From: Chamaea fasciata | Taxonomy: Eukaryota > Chordata > Aves > Passeriformes > Sylviidae | Assembly (NCBI GenBank): GCA_029207755.1 | Contig: JARCOQ010000008.1 | Span: 26,587,021 to 26,651,020 of the forward strand | Length of the DNA stretch: 64,000 nt | Direction: 5' to 3' | Part shown: positions 34,615 through 47,400 of the stretch, piece after piece | Position numbering within the stretch: the stretch's first letter is position 1 | How the letters are laid out: the number at the start of each line of letters is the position of its first letter | Made by a program: the position numbers and the translations under genes | The notes under the pieces: generated by a model | Seen by the model: the letters and a program-made list of their open reading frames with translations, nothing else | Told to the model about the DNA's origin: nothing | Databases searched by the model: none

Positions 34615-37110
34615 CCAAAGCCTTGTTCTTATCTATTTTGCAAATCCTTGTATCTAAACACTGTAAATGGATATATGGAGATAAAGAAGGGAGTTGGGAT
34701 ATGGCACCTTTGATCTCGCTGTGTTAGAAGTCCACTTTGAAAAATTTAGGGCAGTTGAAGAAATGTCCAGTATGCACCTCACCCCTTCAGCAGGCCAGTG
34801 ATCTTGAAGGTTTCCGATGTTCTATAACCAAATTAAATGTATTCCCAACCTTTTCTTAATATTAAATAAGGGCAAGTTACAAAAGCAGAGACTGCTGTTG
34901 AAAGCAGAAAAATGCAACCACTGAAATTCAATGTAGTTTAAAGCTGCTTTTGCCAATGACGTGGCAAAATCCTCTGGACTCTTTTAGCTCATGATGATGC
35001 TGATAGCAGCGTCTCTTCTACAGCAGTGGAGACAAATGGGTGTAAAATGCTGTTGGAGAGGAGAATCAGTCCCTAAAATTATGCATAGAAGGTGCGTATA
35101 AAAAAGTATGAGGAGAAGAACCCTACAAATAAAAGTTGTCTACCCTCAAAAGACACATTTCTAAAGCAATTGGCCAATTGTTTTAAGTCCCCTTGGAAAG
35201 GAATGAATTTTGTCTGCTCAGATTTCAGGAAATAAATACAATACAAACCACATTTAGTTTGACAAGTTCAAAATTACAAGCATCAAGGGTCCTGCCTCTG
35301 AGCTGTGTTTTTGCAAAACCTGACATTTTTAAACTTTCAAGCAAGCATTGATGGAGAACCAGAGTGGAAGCCATGAAATCTCAGGTGAATGTGAATGGAA
35401 AACTAGCTGCGTTTCAATCTGCTCTATCAACCATCTCTTCAGTTCCTGGCAAACAAGGAGTCTGAGGAAACAAGCATTACACTAGCAGTATTTTTATTTT
35501 CATCATGACAACTCTCAGCTCCCTCAGTCTCATCTGTGGTAAGACAGTCCTAGGAATGTAAGGCTGTCCACAAATTGGTTTTTTCCTGTCATTTTCACTT
35601 TCATCAAAATGAAAACAAGTCATTATTTGGAGCTTGAAATGTATACACTGAAAATAAAAGAATTTCACTTAGAAATGTCATGTTGATGTGTTGTAGTGTG
35701 AAGCTTTTTGTTGTCTCTGAAGTCCCTTTGCATACTGCATGATGCCTGAGCTGTTTCAATAGTGCATCAATTTTGAGAAAAATAAATACCAATGGAAAGG
35801 AGAAGTTTCAACATAATAATCTTCCTCAGATGCTGTACTTTAAAGCATTAGAAAAAAAAGATCAAATCACAAATATTTTCTACAGGAAATTCTATAATTG
35901 TCTCCATGACCCTAGAAGACAAAATTCAGAATTCATACTCTTGTTAACTTTAGCAACAAGATTTTCCATCTTCTTCCAAGAATTTGAAATTAAAGTCTTT
36001 CTATTCATGTTGGGGAAAAAAAATCCTTTTTACAGTTTTCCTTCTGCCTCAGCACCTAATGAAAACCTCACAATATATTTTTCCATGTGGAACAAAAGTA
36101 GCATTTATCCAGGAAAAGTCTTAGATTACTGTATCTACGTGATTATGGTTCCTTGCAGTTTGACAATGCAAGATTGTAAGTGCACTGAATGACAGATAAA
36201 TAGTGTTACCCAGACTGGACTGGATACTGTCTTCACAAAGTTATCAGAGAAGATCAGTGTAAAAACTTTGTTGCCTGTTTTCCTTCAGCTTTCCCTTTAC
36301 TGCAGCACAGAGTAATTTACAATCCAGAGCTTGAAAAGTGATGTCAAAGGGATTAAGAATCTAAATAATTTTCTCAACCTGCTTTTCAGCATCAGCCTGT
36401 ATGACCTTCAATTTTTGGCATGTGCTTGCTCCCCTTGTTGTCCTGTGATTTCAGTTGGTAGCAGAGAACACAGAGTAAAAAGTTTTCCCCTTCTTCCTTC
36501 TGCCTAATCACTTGCTTTCTGCAAGTGGGAAGGAAAAAACATCACACGTGTGCTAATTTCTTAAGTCAGGCTCTCTGCATAAACTGTGTGAGAGCAGGAA
36601 GCCCAAGGGCAGAGTGCACCTCATTGCTACAGTTTAGCTGCTTTTGCTTTCCTGGGGTGATTCTTGTTTTCATGAATCATTCACCCTTTCCTTAGAGTAG
36701 AAGACAGGAGTTTAAAGAAGGAAAATTATTTTAATCTGCTGGCAGAAAACCCCTTCAGTCAAGTTCATTATAACAGTTGTACTAACCTGTGAGCAAGTCA
36801 AACAAACATGAAAGAGAGGAACATGCAGCCGAGATAAAAAAAGGAACCAGAAGATGTGCTCATCCTCAGTTTGCCACTCATGTGCTTTGATTTGCCATTC
36901 TTCTCAGACATTTTAAGTTTTCAGGCAGGTTGTGCTCACATATTCTGACAGCCCTGCTAATTCTACCAACTCAGTGATGTCTGTTTGAAACTTTGGACAC
37001 TAAGGTAAGCAGACCTGAGCACCTACATCTTCTTTAAAAAAAAATCTCAAGTTTTTTGCTTAACTGTGCTCAGATATGTACATGCAATAGTGTTTATTTA
37101 TTAATGTAGC

Positions 37111-37172
37111 CCATACACATAAACGTGTACACATGCACACGTATGCTTACACACACAAATATGTATATTTAA
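37111..37172. repeat. Degenerate CA-rich repeat
   Basis: Interrupted CA and TG steps (CATACACATAAACGTG, ACACATGCACACGTATGC, ACACACACAAATATG) indicate a decayed CA microsatellite. Confidence 0.75.
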
Positions 37173-40035
37173 TTTCTTCGAAGAAAATGAATCTACAAAT
37201 GCAAGGATGGTCCTTGCCCAGAATACATAGGAAAAGACACAGTTTATTGTGGGGAGGAAAAAAAGTATTCCCATGACATTAAATAGAAAATTCAGTCATT
37301 TGTTTTTAAGGGTTCATACCATCTGCTATTTTCAAAACACAAAATGTATCAGAACAAACCAAAGTCTTGTTACTTGTGTGAAAATAGTGCCAGCTACACA
37401 AAATAGACATTTGTATCTCAGTAGCTACCTTGGTGCCACAGCTGAGTTCAGACAACAGCCCAACTGGTATGTTTTCATGTACAGAATCAAAGAAATCCTA
37501 CAGGTATGTAAGAAAAGCATAATTTTTGTACCAATTAGCTAAACCGACTTTCTCAGCATTGAAGTTTTCAACAGTGAAACTGTCAACATAAAAGCACCAA
37601 GCCCCAGACAAGGTTGGTGAAAGTAAGCACAGGAACCAGGTACTGTCTTTTCTTCTGGTGTGTGATCACAGTTGCATAAAAAATTCTGGTGCAAAGGCTC
37701 AGGGCTGTTGTCTTAGATTCTATAGATTACACCTGTTTCCTTACTGTTGAGTACATTTTAAGTCCCTAAATTATATGTTATTCTGCCTCCATAAAACCAG
37801 AGCAACACTACAGTGAATCATGTCTCATATGGGAACAAATCCCACCTTTTGCCATCACACATATATTAAAGTCAAGGCTGAGAAAGGATGACAGTGATGG
37901 TAGAAGCACCCAGGCAGGTACAAAGGAGAAGGTCTGGAGACCCACAACGTGATCCAAATTCAGAGGGCTGTCTGACAGCTTTAGTTGTCCACAAAGCAGA
38001 TGACAGTTTCTAAAACAAGCATGCTGGGTTAACTGTGTAGTCAAGGAAAATTTAGTCAACATAATTAATGGAATTTAGAGTTAATTTATCCATAGATAAA
38101 CCACCTACTCCATGCTTTGGCAGGCCGTACCCATTTGGATTCACAATTCACAAGCATCTGCTCTGCTCCTACCTGAAAGATTTAAACTGTAATGAAGGTT
38201 AAGTGTTTTACCCTTTCAGCAGTGATGACTTGAACCCCCTGATGCTAGAATGAGAATGGGAGTGGGAGACCTCTCTACTCTTCAATCTTCTCTACTCTAA
38301 ACTGTATTATATCTCTCATTATTTTCACAAGCGCTTGCCCAGCTTGTATTGTAAGTACAATACTTATTTACTCATAGAGCTGCAAGGAATAGGTTAGATA
38401 TTCTCTTGGATAAATGCTTCTAGATGAAAAATAATTTAAATATATCTGACAAGAAGGGAAGAAAGATTATTTGTGGTTTTTCTGGCCAGCATGCAGCAAT
38501 CTCTTCTGCTGCTGCAGAGAAAGAAAAAATAAAGATGGCTTGTCCTGTAAATTTTGTTTCATACTTGTACTAAATTCAAACTCTTCTTGCAAAAAATATG
38601 CACTGAAGTAATGGAATGAGAGGTTTAATAAATGCAGTGGTCTAATGGAAATAGTATAGCAATGTTTAATTAATATCTGTAACGCTTCAGAGTCAACACA
38701 ATTCCTTTTCCTTGGCTTTGCTGTGAGAAGATAGGACTTTTTTACCATAACTTACTCCAGACTCCTATATCAGTAAACAGCAGCAGAGAAATGTATCTGC
38801 TGAAAGAAAGCTCAGCATTATGCAAAGACTGATAAACTTCTCAGAAGGTGTTTACAAATGCATTCAGTGAAACAGAATTTTAATGAATTGTGCCACATAA
38901 TCTTGCAGTTAATGAGCTGTAAAAGCCTTTGCCAATTATAGTGACTCAAAACTAACTCTTTTGGATTCCAGATCAATAATGGGACTGCTTCTGCACATTT
39001 TTATTTTTTTTAAAGGAAAATTAGGATCTCAGGAAAACAAAAGGTATGTTTGTCATATTAAGCATCTCAGAAATGTCCCTCAGTATTATAACAAAGTTGT
39101 CTATATTCTTGCTATTCGTAATATTACCCCTCAGCTGCATTAAAAGAATCAAACCTTTTGAGATCAAATGGCACCAGTGTTGTAAAATGCCAGTGGCAAA
39201 ACCCGGAAAGACTAATGACTTCAGTAATAAGTAGCGACTTTTTCCACTGGTTATATTAAATTCAACCACTGTGCATAACCTCTTAGAAAACGAAAATCCT
39301 TCTCTGCCTTTGCTATCCAGCCTAAGTGCTCTGATGTTAGAAAGTGGACACCTTAAAACTCTCTGAAGAGTGTTTCATCTGTTCCTGTCTTATTTTAAGC
39401 AAAGGGTCTGCAGACACTGCTTTTTTGCTCAGGTGAGGTCACTATTCCTGCCTAGGAACATGACATTTTAACATACCAGAACTGTCAGAGTTCTCCGGGA
39501 CAATTTAATATTGTGCTCAAATAATTCCTGTGACTCTTTATCAAGCCAGTAAAACATTCCTCTAAAAAACAAAGATTTGGCTTAACATTTTAATGTCTTC
39601 AAAATCTAAAGGAGATGAGACCAGCATTTATCAATTAAAAATATGGCAGATAGTTTTATTTGCTCAGATTTCCAATTTATTGTCTGATTTTTTTCCCAGT
39701 ATGATTCTACTTTTTTCCTTCTACTCATGCCTCAGTGTGAAGGATCCATTAACAGAGGAGCCACATAAAAAGCAATTTCAAGGAAAAGCCTTATAAAATG
39801 TGAAAAATTAAAGCTGTGCTCTGATCCCATTAAGAAAAGAAATTGCCTTGAGGCATCCACTAAATAGGTGAAATCCATTTCTGCTGAAGGGCTTCAGAGT
39901 ATATTCCTCCCTTTACAAATGCAATTTCACAGCCCAAGTTGAACGTTTAAACAAAGAGAAGCAGGATCTTTTCCCAGTTAGCGCCTCTTTTCCTTGATTG
40001 CTGCCAGGTCACTAAGTGCAAATTTACATCAGAAT

Positions 40036-40056
40036 CTGAGATTAAATAAATCTCAG
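40036..40056. repeat. Inverted repeat, 8-bp arms
   Basis: CTGAGATT and AATCTCAG pair exactly across AAATA. Confidence 0.82.
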
Positions 40057-42324
40057 CCAAGAGGCTTTAAGGGCATTTCTGCTTGTGAAAACTGTAAACC
40101 AGGAAATATTCTCAGTATGGAGGGTTTACTGTTGTTATTATCAGTATTTATTTTGCTCAGCTTTATGTAGAAAGCTGGAGAAGGCTGAAGGGCTTAACAT
40201 CTCCTTTCCTTAAGTGGTTAGTTTAAGCTCCCTGGTGGCTCAGCTCCCTCTGACCTTCTTTTTCTGGCGCTGGAATCTCACATATTTCTTCAGCTCCAAA
40301 ACTGCATACACAAGACTAAGGGAGCAGAAAAAAAGCAAAGAGTGAGCAGTCACCAAGGAGGACGTCTTGTCCCTGCAGAAATCCCCCTCCACCATATTCT
40401 TATTTCCTTCCCCCTGTCCCACAGAAGGGTGCATCTGCCACGAGTTTGTGGGGAGCTCATCCCAGTTCAGAAGGTCCATGAGGAGGGAGCAGTCCTTCAG
40501 CCTTGCTGCTGGAGAGAAACTCTGCTTAGGCTCCTTGATTGAAACATCCTCATCCTTTTTCTCCAAAAGCTGAGGAACCCCATGCTGGTGCTGCCATCCT
40601 TGCAAACACTGAACCAGGAGACCCAAAACAATATGGTAATGACCCTGTTGACTTCAGAACATTACTCCATAAAATCCAGTGAATGTTGTACCAAAGAGCA
40701 GGTGGGAAAACACAGTTTGCCCCTCCTCCACACGTGAGATCCTGCTGTTGGCTGGGGAAATGTACTTTGCCCTTCTCCCAGTTGCAGTTTACTATCCAGC
40801 AGCTGAGGCGTACTATCCCCTTGCCCAAAGCAGTGTTGTCAGCCCACCCACCCCTGCTCCCCTGAGACAACAGAGCAGGCTGGCAGAGGTGTTGTCATCA
40901 TTCTGCTCCATCCTACACAGTGAAAGATACCTTCAGTGCTGCAAAAGACTTCAGTGGTGAGAACTAACAAGTTGTCTGAAAGTGATCCAAAAAAGTAGAG
41001 AGGAAGAAGTGGGTTTTCCCTGTGCAGTTTTCTTGCTTAGTCATAATTTCAAGATAACATCCAGAGAGGAGAAATAGCATCTCTGAAGGGTATTGGGGAA
41101 ACTCTTCTAAGATACGTAACAAGCAAAATAACTACAAGCCTGATGAAAATTCAGGTGGTTGCTAATCCAGCTAGAATATATGAAAGAGCCCCCTGCCCTC
41201 TGGCATATTTATCATTGGTTGCTGTTTCTCCAGTGGAAATATATTGTGCCATTTAAGCCCACTGGCACAAAGCCTGTCCTTCAGGAGCTCTTTGCCAGCC
41301 CCTCTGAGTTCATGGTAATGTAAACTGAGAAACTGTTCCAGGGCCTGGCTAATGGATGTTGCCTCTTCCCATCCTACTTCCAGTCCAAAGCTCCAAAAAA
41401 ACCACTTTCTTTCACACTTTAAAGAAATTGGGGCAGGGGGAGGGGAAGCTTTTCTAGCTGTAATAGTGATGTTTTCACAAAATGAATGGGTCAGTGCTGG
41501 AAATAAGATTGAAACTGCTAAAGCAGTTCCAACAAATCAAAGCACTGAGTGTCAACACAACATCAGAATTATCAGTTGTCCTTTTAACTCCTTTGCAACG
41601 TGTTACTTGGCTAATTTTGTCCCTTCTCACAGCTTCTGAATAGTTAATTATAATGGGGTTCTTTCTATAAAATTTTTCAATTTTCTTCTTACTGAAACTA
41701 CTGGACCTTGTCTGACAGTCCTCTAGCTTCCAAATTTCACATGTGTTTCTTCGTCTGAATATTTTATAATGTACACGAAAATGAACAAATACCTACCTTC
41801 TTAAACACCCGGCTGAACATTTGCTTTTCTATCAAGCTGTTTCTCAGTCCCTTCATTGTCCTATTTTACAGAAAATGCAAGTAATTTTTCTGCATATTCT
41901 CTATTATAAGAAAAAAAATACTACATATTTATATCACCATTACTGACTGTTTGATCCAATTTCTTTGCAAGATGAGTAAATACACACATTTATGGTTCTG
42001 TATAAAATGACTTTTATGCCGATAGTGGAGGAACATTTTAATTAAGCCAAAGTAAAATATATCTGAGAGAGACCCATATTTTGACATCAGTTACAGATGA
42101 ACAATCCTATCAACAGATATTGAATTCCACTGATGCTACAGAGCAAAGGTTCTTCCCCTGTAATTACACTTTAGAAATTATGTTTGTTGAAAAATCTAAA
42201 CTGAGACCAGGCACAACACCTGAAACTTTAGTTCAGCTTCAGTAGGAGACTTGAATGCTCTGGTGTTTAAGGAAGTAACCTAGGACTTGACGTTTCCAGC
42301 CCAAAGTCTTTATTTCCTCATGGG

Positions 42325-42540
42325 TTTCTGCTGTGTGATCTTCAATGAATCATTTAATACCAGTCTCTTTGAGGTGTTGCAGAATTTAACTCCTGCTGTT
42401 TTCAGGGGAAGTTAAGATCTGAAAGACCTAGGACACTGTCTCTCCATGCCTCAGTTGCCCTGCTGTGAAACAGAAGAGTTGCAAGGGTAAGAGCCTTATC
42501 TGCTCAGGTGTTACAGTCATGAAAGCTGATACACATTGCA
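42325..42540 (+). repeat. MIR-like SINE, split into two parts
   Basis: Two forward-strand blocks resemble adjacent parts of a MIR-like SINE. At about 42328-42360 the sequence reads GCTGTGTGATCTTCAATG followed by AATCATTTAATACC. At about 42440-42500 it reads GTCTCTCCATGCCTCAGTTG followed by CCCTGCTGTGAAACAG. About 80 unmatched bases separate them. Either a later insertion split one element, or two partial copies lie side by side. Confidence 0.42.
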
Positions 42541-42617
42541 TTTAAATTCTGCTCTCATTTTCCTGAAGTGCATATAAGCATGAAGCATTTAATATTTGGT
42601 AGAGCTTTTTAGGACTT

Positions 42618-42702
42618 TGATAATTTCTGAAATACTTTTTTTAAATGAAGCATTAACAATGATAATTTCTGAAATATTATTTTTTAAATGAAGCATCAAC
42701 CA
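42618..42702. repeat. Tandem duplication, 42-43 bp unit, two copies
   Basis: Copy one (42618-42659) and copy two (42660-42702) both begin TGATAATTTCTGAAATA and both contain AAATGAAGCAT. They differ by a handful of substitutions and one extra base in the T-run. The copies are directly adjacent, which indicates a local duplication by slippage or unequal exchange. Confidence 0.93.
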
Positions 42703-43659
42703 GAATAGGAAAATACCTTACTTTTTGACCAAACGGATAATTTGTCTCTTCTGCTGTGAAGACCAAAATGGTTTAGGTGGCTGTTGTACCCTTTTACCTG
42801 GAAAAATTTCTTGAAAGTGTAGGGTAGTAATGGTCACTCTTCTTCATGGCTTTAGGTATTCTTTTTCCAAAATCCTTCTCTCTTCACTCACCACCCTTTT
42901 ATCTCTTATGCTTTTTATATCCATAGCATTGTGTCTTTTTTTACATCTTTGCCTCCCCTTCTCCCACCACCCAACTCTCTTTGGGTGTTAGATATGGTAA
43001 TATAGAATTTGGACTAGAATAGATGGTACAACTGCTGCAAACAAATGAAGCTGGCTAAGGCTTTTGCTGGTAGCCTGAAGAAAATCCCACATATGGAATT
43101 TTCAGTCATTTTTAACACAGAATAGAATAAAAAAGCACTGGAGCAGTCTCTTTTGCATAATCAGATCAGCCTCCTCTCTTTCATAACTGCTGTTGGTGTG
43201 CTGTCATCCCCACCCTCACCCCCACTCCATGCCCTTCACCTCCTTGATGATTTTCTCTTGCTTTCCACCACAAATCCTCTCCTTTATGTGAGCATCACTC
43301 TCTCATGGCCTTTCCCAGGCAACATTATGCACAGTGGACTCCTCCTGTCATCCCTTCCTACTCAGTAAAATCACACCACTCTCCTCTTGGCAGCCTTCAC
43401 TGTCAGGTTTAGTTGCCTTGCCAATAAAGCAAGACATCTCCAAAGTGAATCCTTCCTGGCAGTACTCCCTTTAAGGATAATAATTATAAGCCTGCACTTC
43501 GGAGGCAAAATCAGTGAAATTAAAGGAGCAAAGCTTTGGCCAGCCTGCTGTATGAGGGAATGCTGCTGTGCCTCTATCTCATGGAAGGCAAACTTAGAAT
43601 AGCTCCTCTTTCGCACAGCTCCTGTTTTCACAGTAGCCAGGTCTTAAATTATTAATGAC

Positions 43660-43697
43660 AATTAACAATAACAATAACAAAATAATAATAACAATGT
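43660..43697. repeat. AACAAT/AAT simple repeat
   Basis: Tandem AACAAT and AAT units form an imperfect, A-rich short repeat. Confidence 0.85.
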
Positions 43698-43921
43698 AGT
43701 CATAGAAATAAAGCAGCTATGTATATAGATAGAATCAATGACATAAAGCCACTATTGTAACAATGGACTGGGTGGGTTTCCCTGGTCCACAACACTGACA
43801 GAAGGAAGGAACAATGCCAAGTTGTGCCTACCCTCAGTTCAATACTCCTTCTTCACTCCCTCCCTGACCTCAGGACAGTTAGCATTTAGCCCTGATGAGA
43901 AAGTCCCTTGGACACTCATAA

Positions 43922-43935
43922 TTTTTTTTTTTTTT
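43922..43935. repeat. Poly-T tract, 14 T
   Basis: A simple T homopolymer. On the plus strand it is followed by AGAAAATCC, so it also resembles a polypyrimidine tract with AG, but no open frame of note follows. Confidence 0.88.
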
Positions 43936-44274
43936 AGAAAATCCCCCAAATATGTATTTCAGTTGTCACCATAACAAACATTTCTCAGCGGAAGGTCAGC
44001 AATATTAGTGACACCCGCTAGAAAATTTGTTTAGTTTCATTTATATAAGATAAGGAACTTGTTAAACTGGAAGTGAACTTGCTCCCACTAAAAAAAATAG
44101 ACTAACATGAGTAACATATTTATATTATTTGCAGAGTCATCCTCTGGAGGGAATTCAAGCATTTAAAAGGAAAAAAAAGCTCACAATGGTAATCCTTCAG
44201 ATCTGCTGCAGCACAAAAAGAAGAAAATTTTATCCCTCTGTGCTAGGAAGACACGTACCCAAGGGGACCTACTT

Positions 44275-44480
44275 CAGCTAAGCATTAATTGGTGAAAGTC
44301 TGGGAGAAACATTTGCAATTGCAAGAACTGTTTGCTGAGAAGATGGCTGATTTGCATAGGCACGTTGATTAAGCACTTCGTAAACTACATTAATTAGTTA
44401 TTTTACTATTTAAATTACCTTTAATTATTCTTGCATTCGACAATTTTGCACAGGGTTCATCATCCTATTTGTTTGTACCA
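44275..44480. promoter_or_regulatory. Candidate conserved non-coding element
   Basis: The block contains GCATTAATTGG, the 12-bp palindrome TTGCAATTGCAA (44313-44324), a consensus POU octamer ATTTGCAT (in GCTGATTTGCATAGG), ATTAATTAG and TTTAATTATT within 200 bases. No repeat or open frame explains it. Enhancer function is inferred from motif density only. Confidence 0.32.
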
Positions 44481-47400
44481 GAAAACATCCATCAGCTGAA
44501 TAGGCACAAAGATAAAGAAAAAAAAGTAGGACATTTCTCTTCCACTTTCATCTTGTCTTTTCTAGCCTGAGAGTTTAAGAATCCCTTTTCCTCATTTTCT
44601 TTCAGAACTCCAAATGTTCCTTCCTCAGTATTACCAGGTTGATTATGATTGTTACTCTTTATGAGATAGAAATTGTTCCAGCCTCAGTGATCTTTCTGAT
44701 GTCTTTAAATACACCCCCTAAATTTCACAGTTTTACTGTTTTACAGATCTCTCTGCAGTTGTCAAATTTCAGTTGTGTTACACTGCACCCACAAATACCA
44801 AGGCACTACAGAACATATCAGTAAAACTGGGAAAAGGAAGAGAATGAACGCTCTTCTCCAGTTTAGAGGGGAAAAAAATAAAAGACAACACCACCCAGTA
44901 ATTTCACTGCAACACTCACCAAAAAAATAATGCCAGGTCTCTGAAATGCCAAGGCTTAATAATTATACTATGCCTATCACAGTGAGGCTGGATTCACTAA
45001 GTGTGTCTAGAGCCTACTGTGCTCCAGTAAAAATAGATTTCCAAACACAAAAGTCAGTAAGATTTTTCTTGCACTACAGTAGCAAATATTTAAATGCATC
45101 CAGAAACTAGAGGCAAAGAATAACTCCCAAGCTATGTTGCTGCCATATTAAGGTCAGTGAACGCTCCCTAAAATTAATTATTTTTTTATCATCATTATTC
45201 TTTATTTAAAATTCATCTTTGACACTGAGTCACTTTGAAACTCACGGTCATGCACACAACTTAATCAACCATATTCCAGTCCTTCTCTTACTTGCCTAAG
45301 CCTAGCTTTTAAAAGTTCTCTGTCTTCTGCTTCTTCCTTCCTTAGGGGGCAATAATGACCTCCTCACCACCTTTCTGTAAATACCATGCTTCACTCTCTT
45401 CTTGCCCTGCACCATATTTTGGCATGATCATATCTTCTAAAACAAACTAAACTACCATCCTGTGTTACATTTATCAAACAGTATAGAGCAACCTAGACGT
45501 CATTCAGACAGTGTTTGTTGTAGGTCTTCGTCCAATGCCTCCACCCACATGTGACCTGAATGAAAGCAGGTCTCATGGATACCTTTTTCACTGGGATTTT
45601 GAAACTAATCGAAGCCTCTTAATTGAAATGAATGAAGACAAGATGTTCATTCATTCATATTTTATCAGAAAAATTAACTACACATGGAATTAATTTATGG
45701 CACTTTGTTTACACTTAACTATAAATGAATATGAAAAATGAGTGACATGTTGGAGAAACATGGAGATTAAAAACCTGTACGGGAAAATATAATTGCCTGC
45801 CAAGAATCTATTTGTGCAATTTCAGCATCAGATAATAATCTGATTATTTTCTGAACACAGGAAGAGTTCTAAACATATTTCATCATGTGATGTTAATGAA
45901 ATCATAAACATTTTTGTGCATGTGAATGTGTTCTTCAACATCTCTGTGATTTTCACAAAGTTTAAAAGTGTCCTAATTTGGAAGTGTTTTCCGATGACTG
46001 TGGTTGGATTCAATTTCACCAGCCCCCCGTGGTTGGAGGCGAAGATGTTGCAAGTTTTTAACTTCATGGAATATGCCAAAGAACTGACTATGAAGTGGTA
46101 AGAAAGGCAATGGCCGTTCTTTCAGATCCCCATTTAACAGCTGCAGACGGGAGAAACAGAGGCTGAAAGATTCAAAATCAGAGGGGAAATTGGTGGGAAA
46201 ATCTAGTCTGTCTAGACTCTCTAAATCCCAATCCATTGCCTCCTAACCGTTGTTATTTAGTACAAGGTTGAAAACAAGAGTTTTCATGCTGGAAATGCCT
46301 CCAGGCACCATCACGAACTGAAGCAGTTCCCACCCTCACTCTGCCCTGCCCAGTGTTTTGCTGCTGGTAACCACCGGAAACATTTTGCCCATTGTTCCAA
46401 GGCAGCAGTTCATGTTTCCTCATTTTGACTAATTCTGCTTTTCCTCAAGGTAGATTTCTATGAGATTCTGGTGGGTATTAGCTGGAATTAGTAATAGTGA
46501 TGGCTAGGGGGTGGGGGAAAGGAAAAGAAAGCAAGCAAGAAAGAAACCTTGCATGAACACAGCACAACTGAATTGATTTTTGAGTAAAATCTCCTGTTGC
46601 CATAATCTCTTGCTAAATCACTTAATAATACAGAATCTCTTCCAATTACAGAAGTCTGAATTTTGTGCTTTGTTGGCAAAATTGAGCCGAAAAAAATAAG
46701 TTGGAGTCCTGTTCTTTGCCGCCATCCCTGGAAGTATTCACACTTTGAGGGTGTTGGGATGTGCTTGGCAGAGTTAGCTACCTGCCAGTGTTCTCAGCAG
46801 ATTTTAACAGAGAATACTGAACAAGAAACAGCAAGTTTGATCCTTTGACTACGAAAAAGAGATGAACAAATTAAATCTTCTGGAGAAATATTTTGGTTTG
46901 TTTTGGTCAGGAAAAGAGTTTGAAGCTGAGTTGAGTTTTATCAGTCTTGCAAAAATAAACTCTCTGGTATTTGAATATATTTCCTACCATCTAATTTATG
47001 GTGGATTATTCTAAGAGTTACACATCTGCATTGTAGCATTCTCAGAAGTATGAAGCCTAGAGACTGAAGCAGAGGGCAATGAACTCATTTTGAAAATCAG
47101 AAAATGGATGAAAGTTTGGTTTTTCATAAATAGATTTAAGTGTGGAAAGCCAAAGGTGTCAAAAAGCCAAACAGTGCAAAATTACTTCACTAAAATCCTA
47201 ATCCCAAATACCACAAGAAAAATGTTTCATGGCACCTGGTGTATTTGGCAGTAGCCATAAGTGCTGGAAATCTCCATCTGTATGAGAAGAAGACACTTTT
47301 TGTAATCCCAGGTCTTCCTACCCTGACACCAGGGAGGACTCAGCTGTTTCTTCATGACCCTGCAGCTCTCCTGACAAAGAAGAGGGTCTGACTTACAGCC

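Larger units (their letters stand above)
33901..40146. other. Non-coding stretch
   Basis: AT-rich DNA with a hairpin (34.6 kb), a decayed CA repeat (37.1 kb), a 139-codon AT-rich open frame (35773-36192, see findings) and an inverted repeat (40.04 kb). No recognisable gene. Confidence 0.65.
40316..44274. other. Non-coding stretch
   Basis: Overlapping open frames at 40.3-40.96 kb on both strands are unrecognised. Beyond these lie the split MIR-like element, the tandem duplication and simple repeats. No gene seen. Confidence 0.65.

Noticed and set aside
36921..37008. TTTTCAG acceptor and AAG|GTAAGC donor 80 bases apart
   Set aside because: All three frames between them contain stop codons; at most a non-coding exon, with no further support.
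37249..37542. 97-codon frame containing CAG|GTATGT near its end
   Set aside because: No convincing acceptor or start context, AT-rich random-looking translation.
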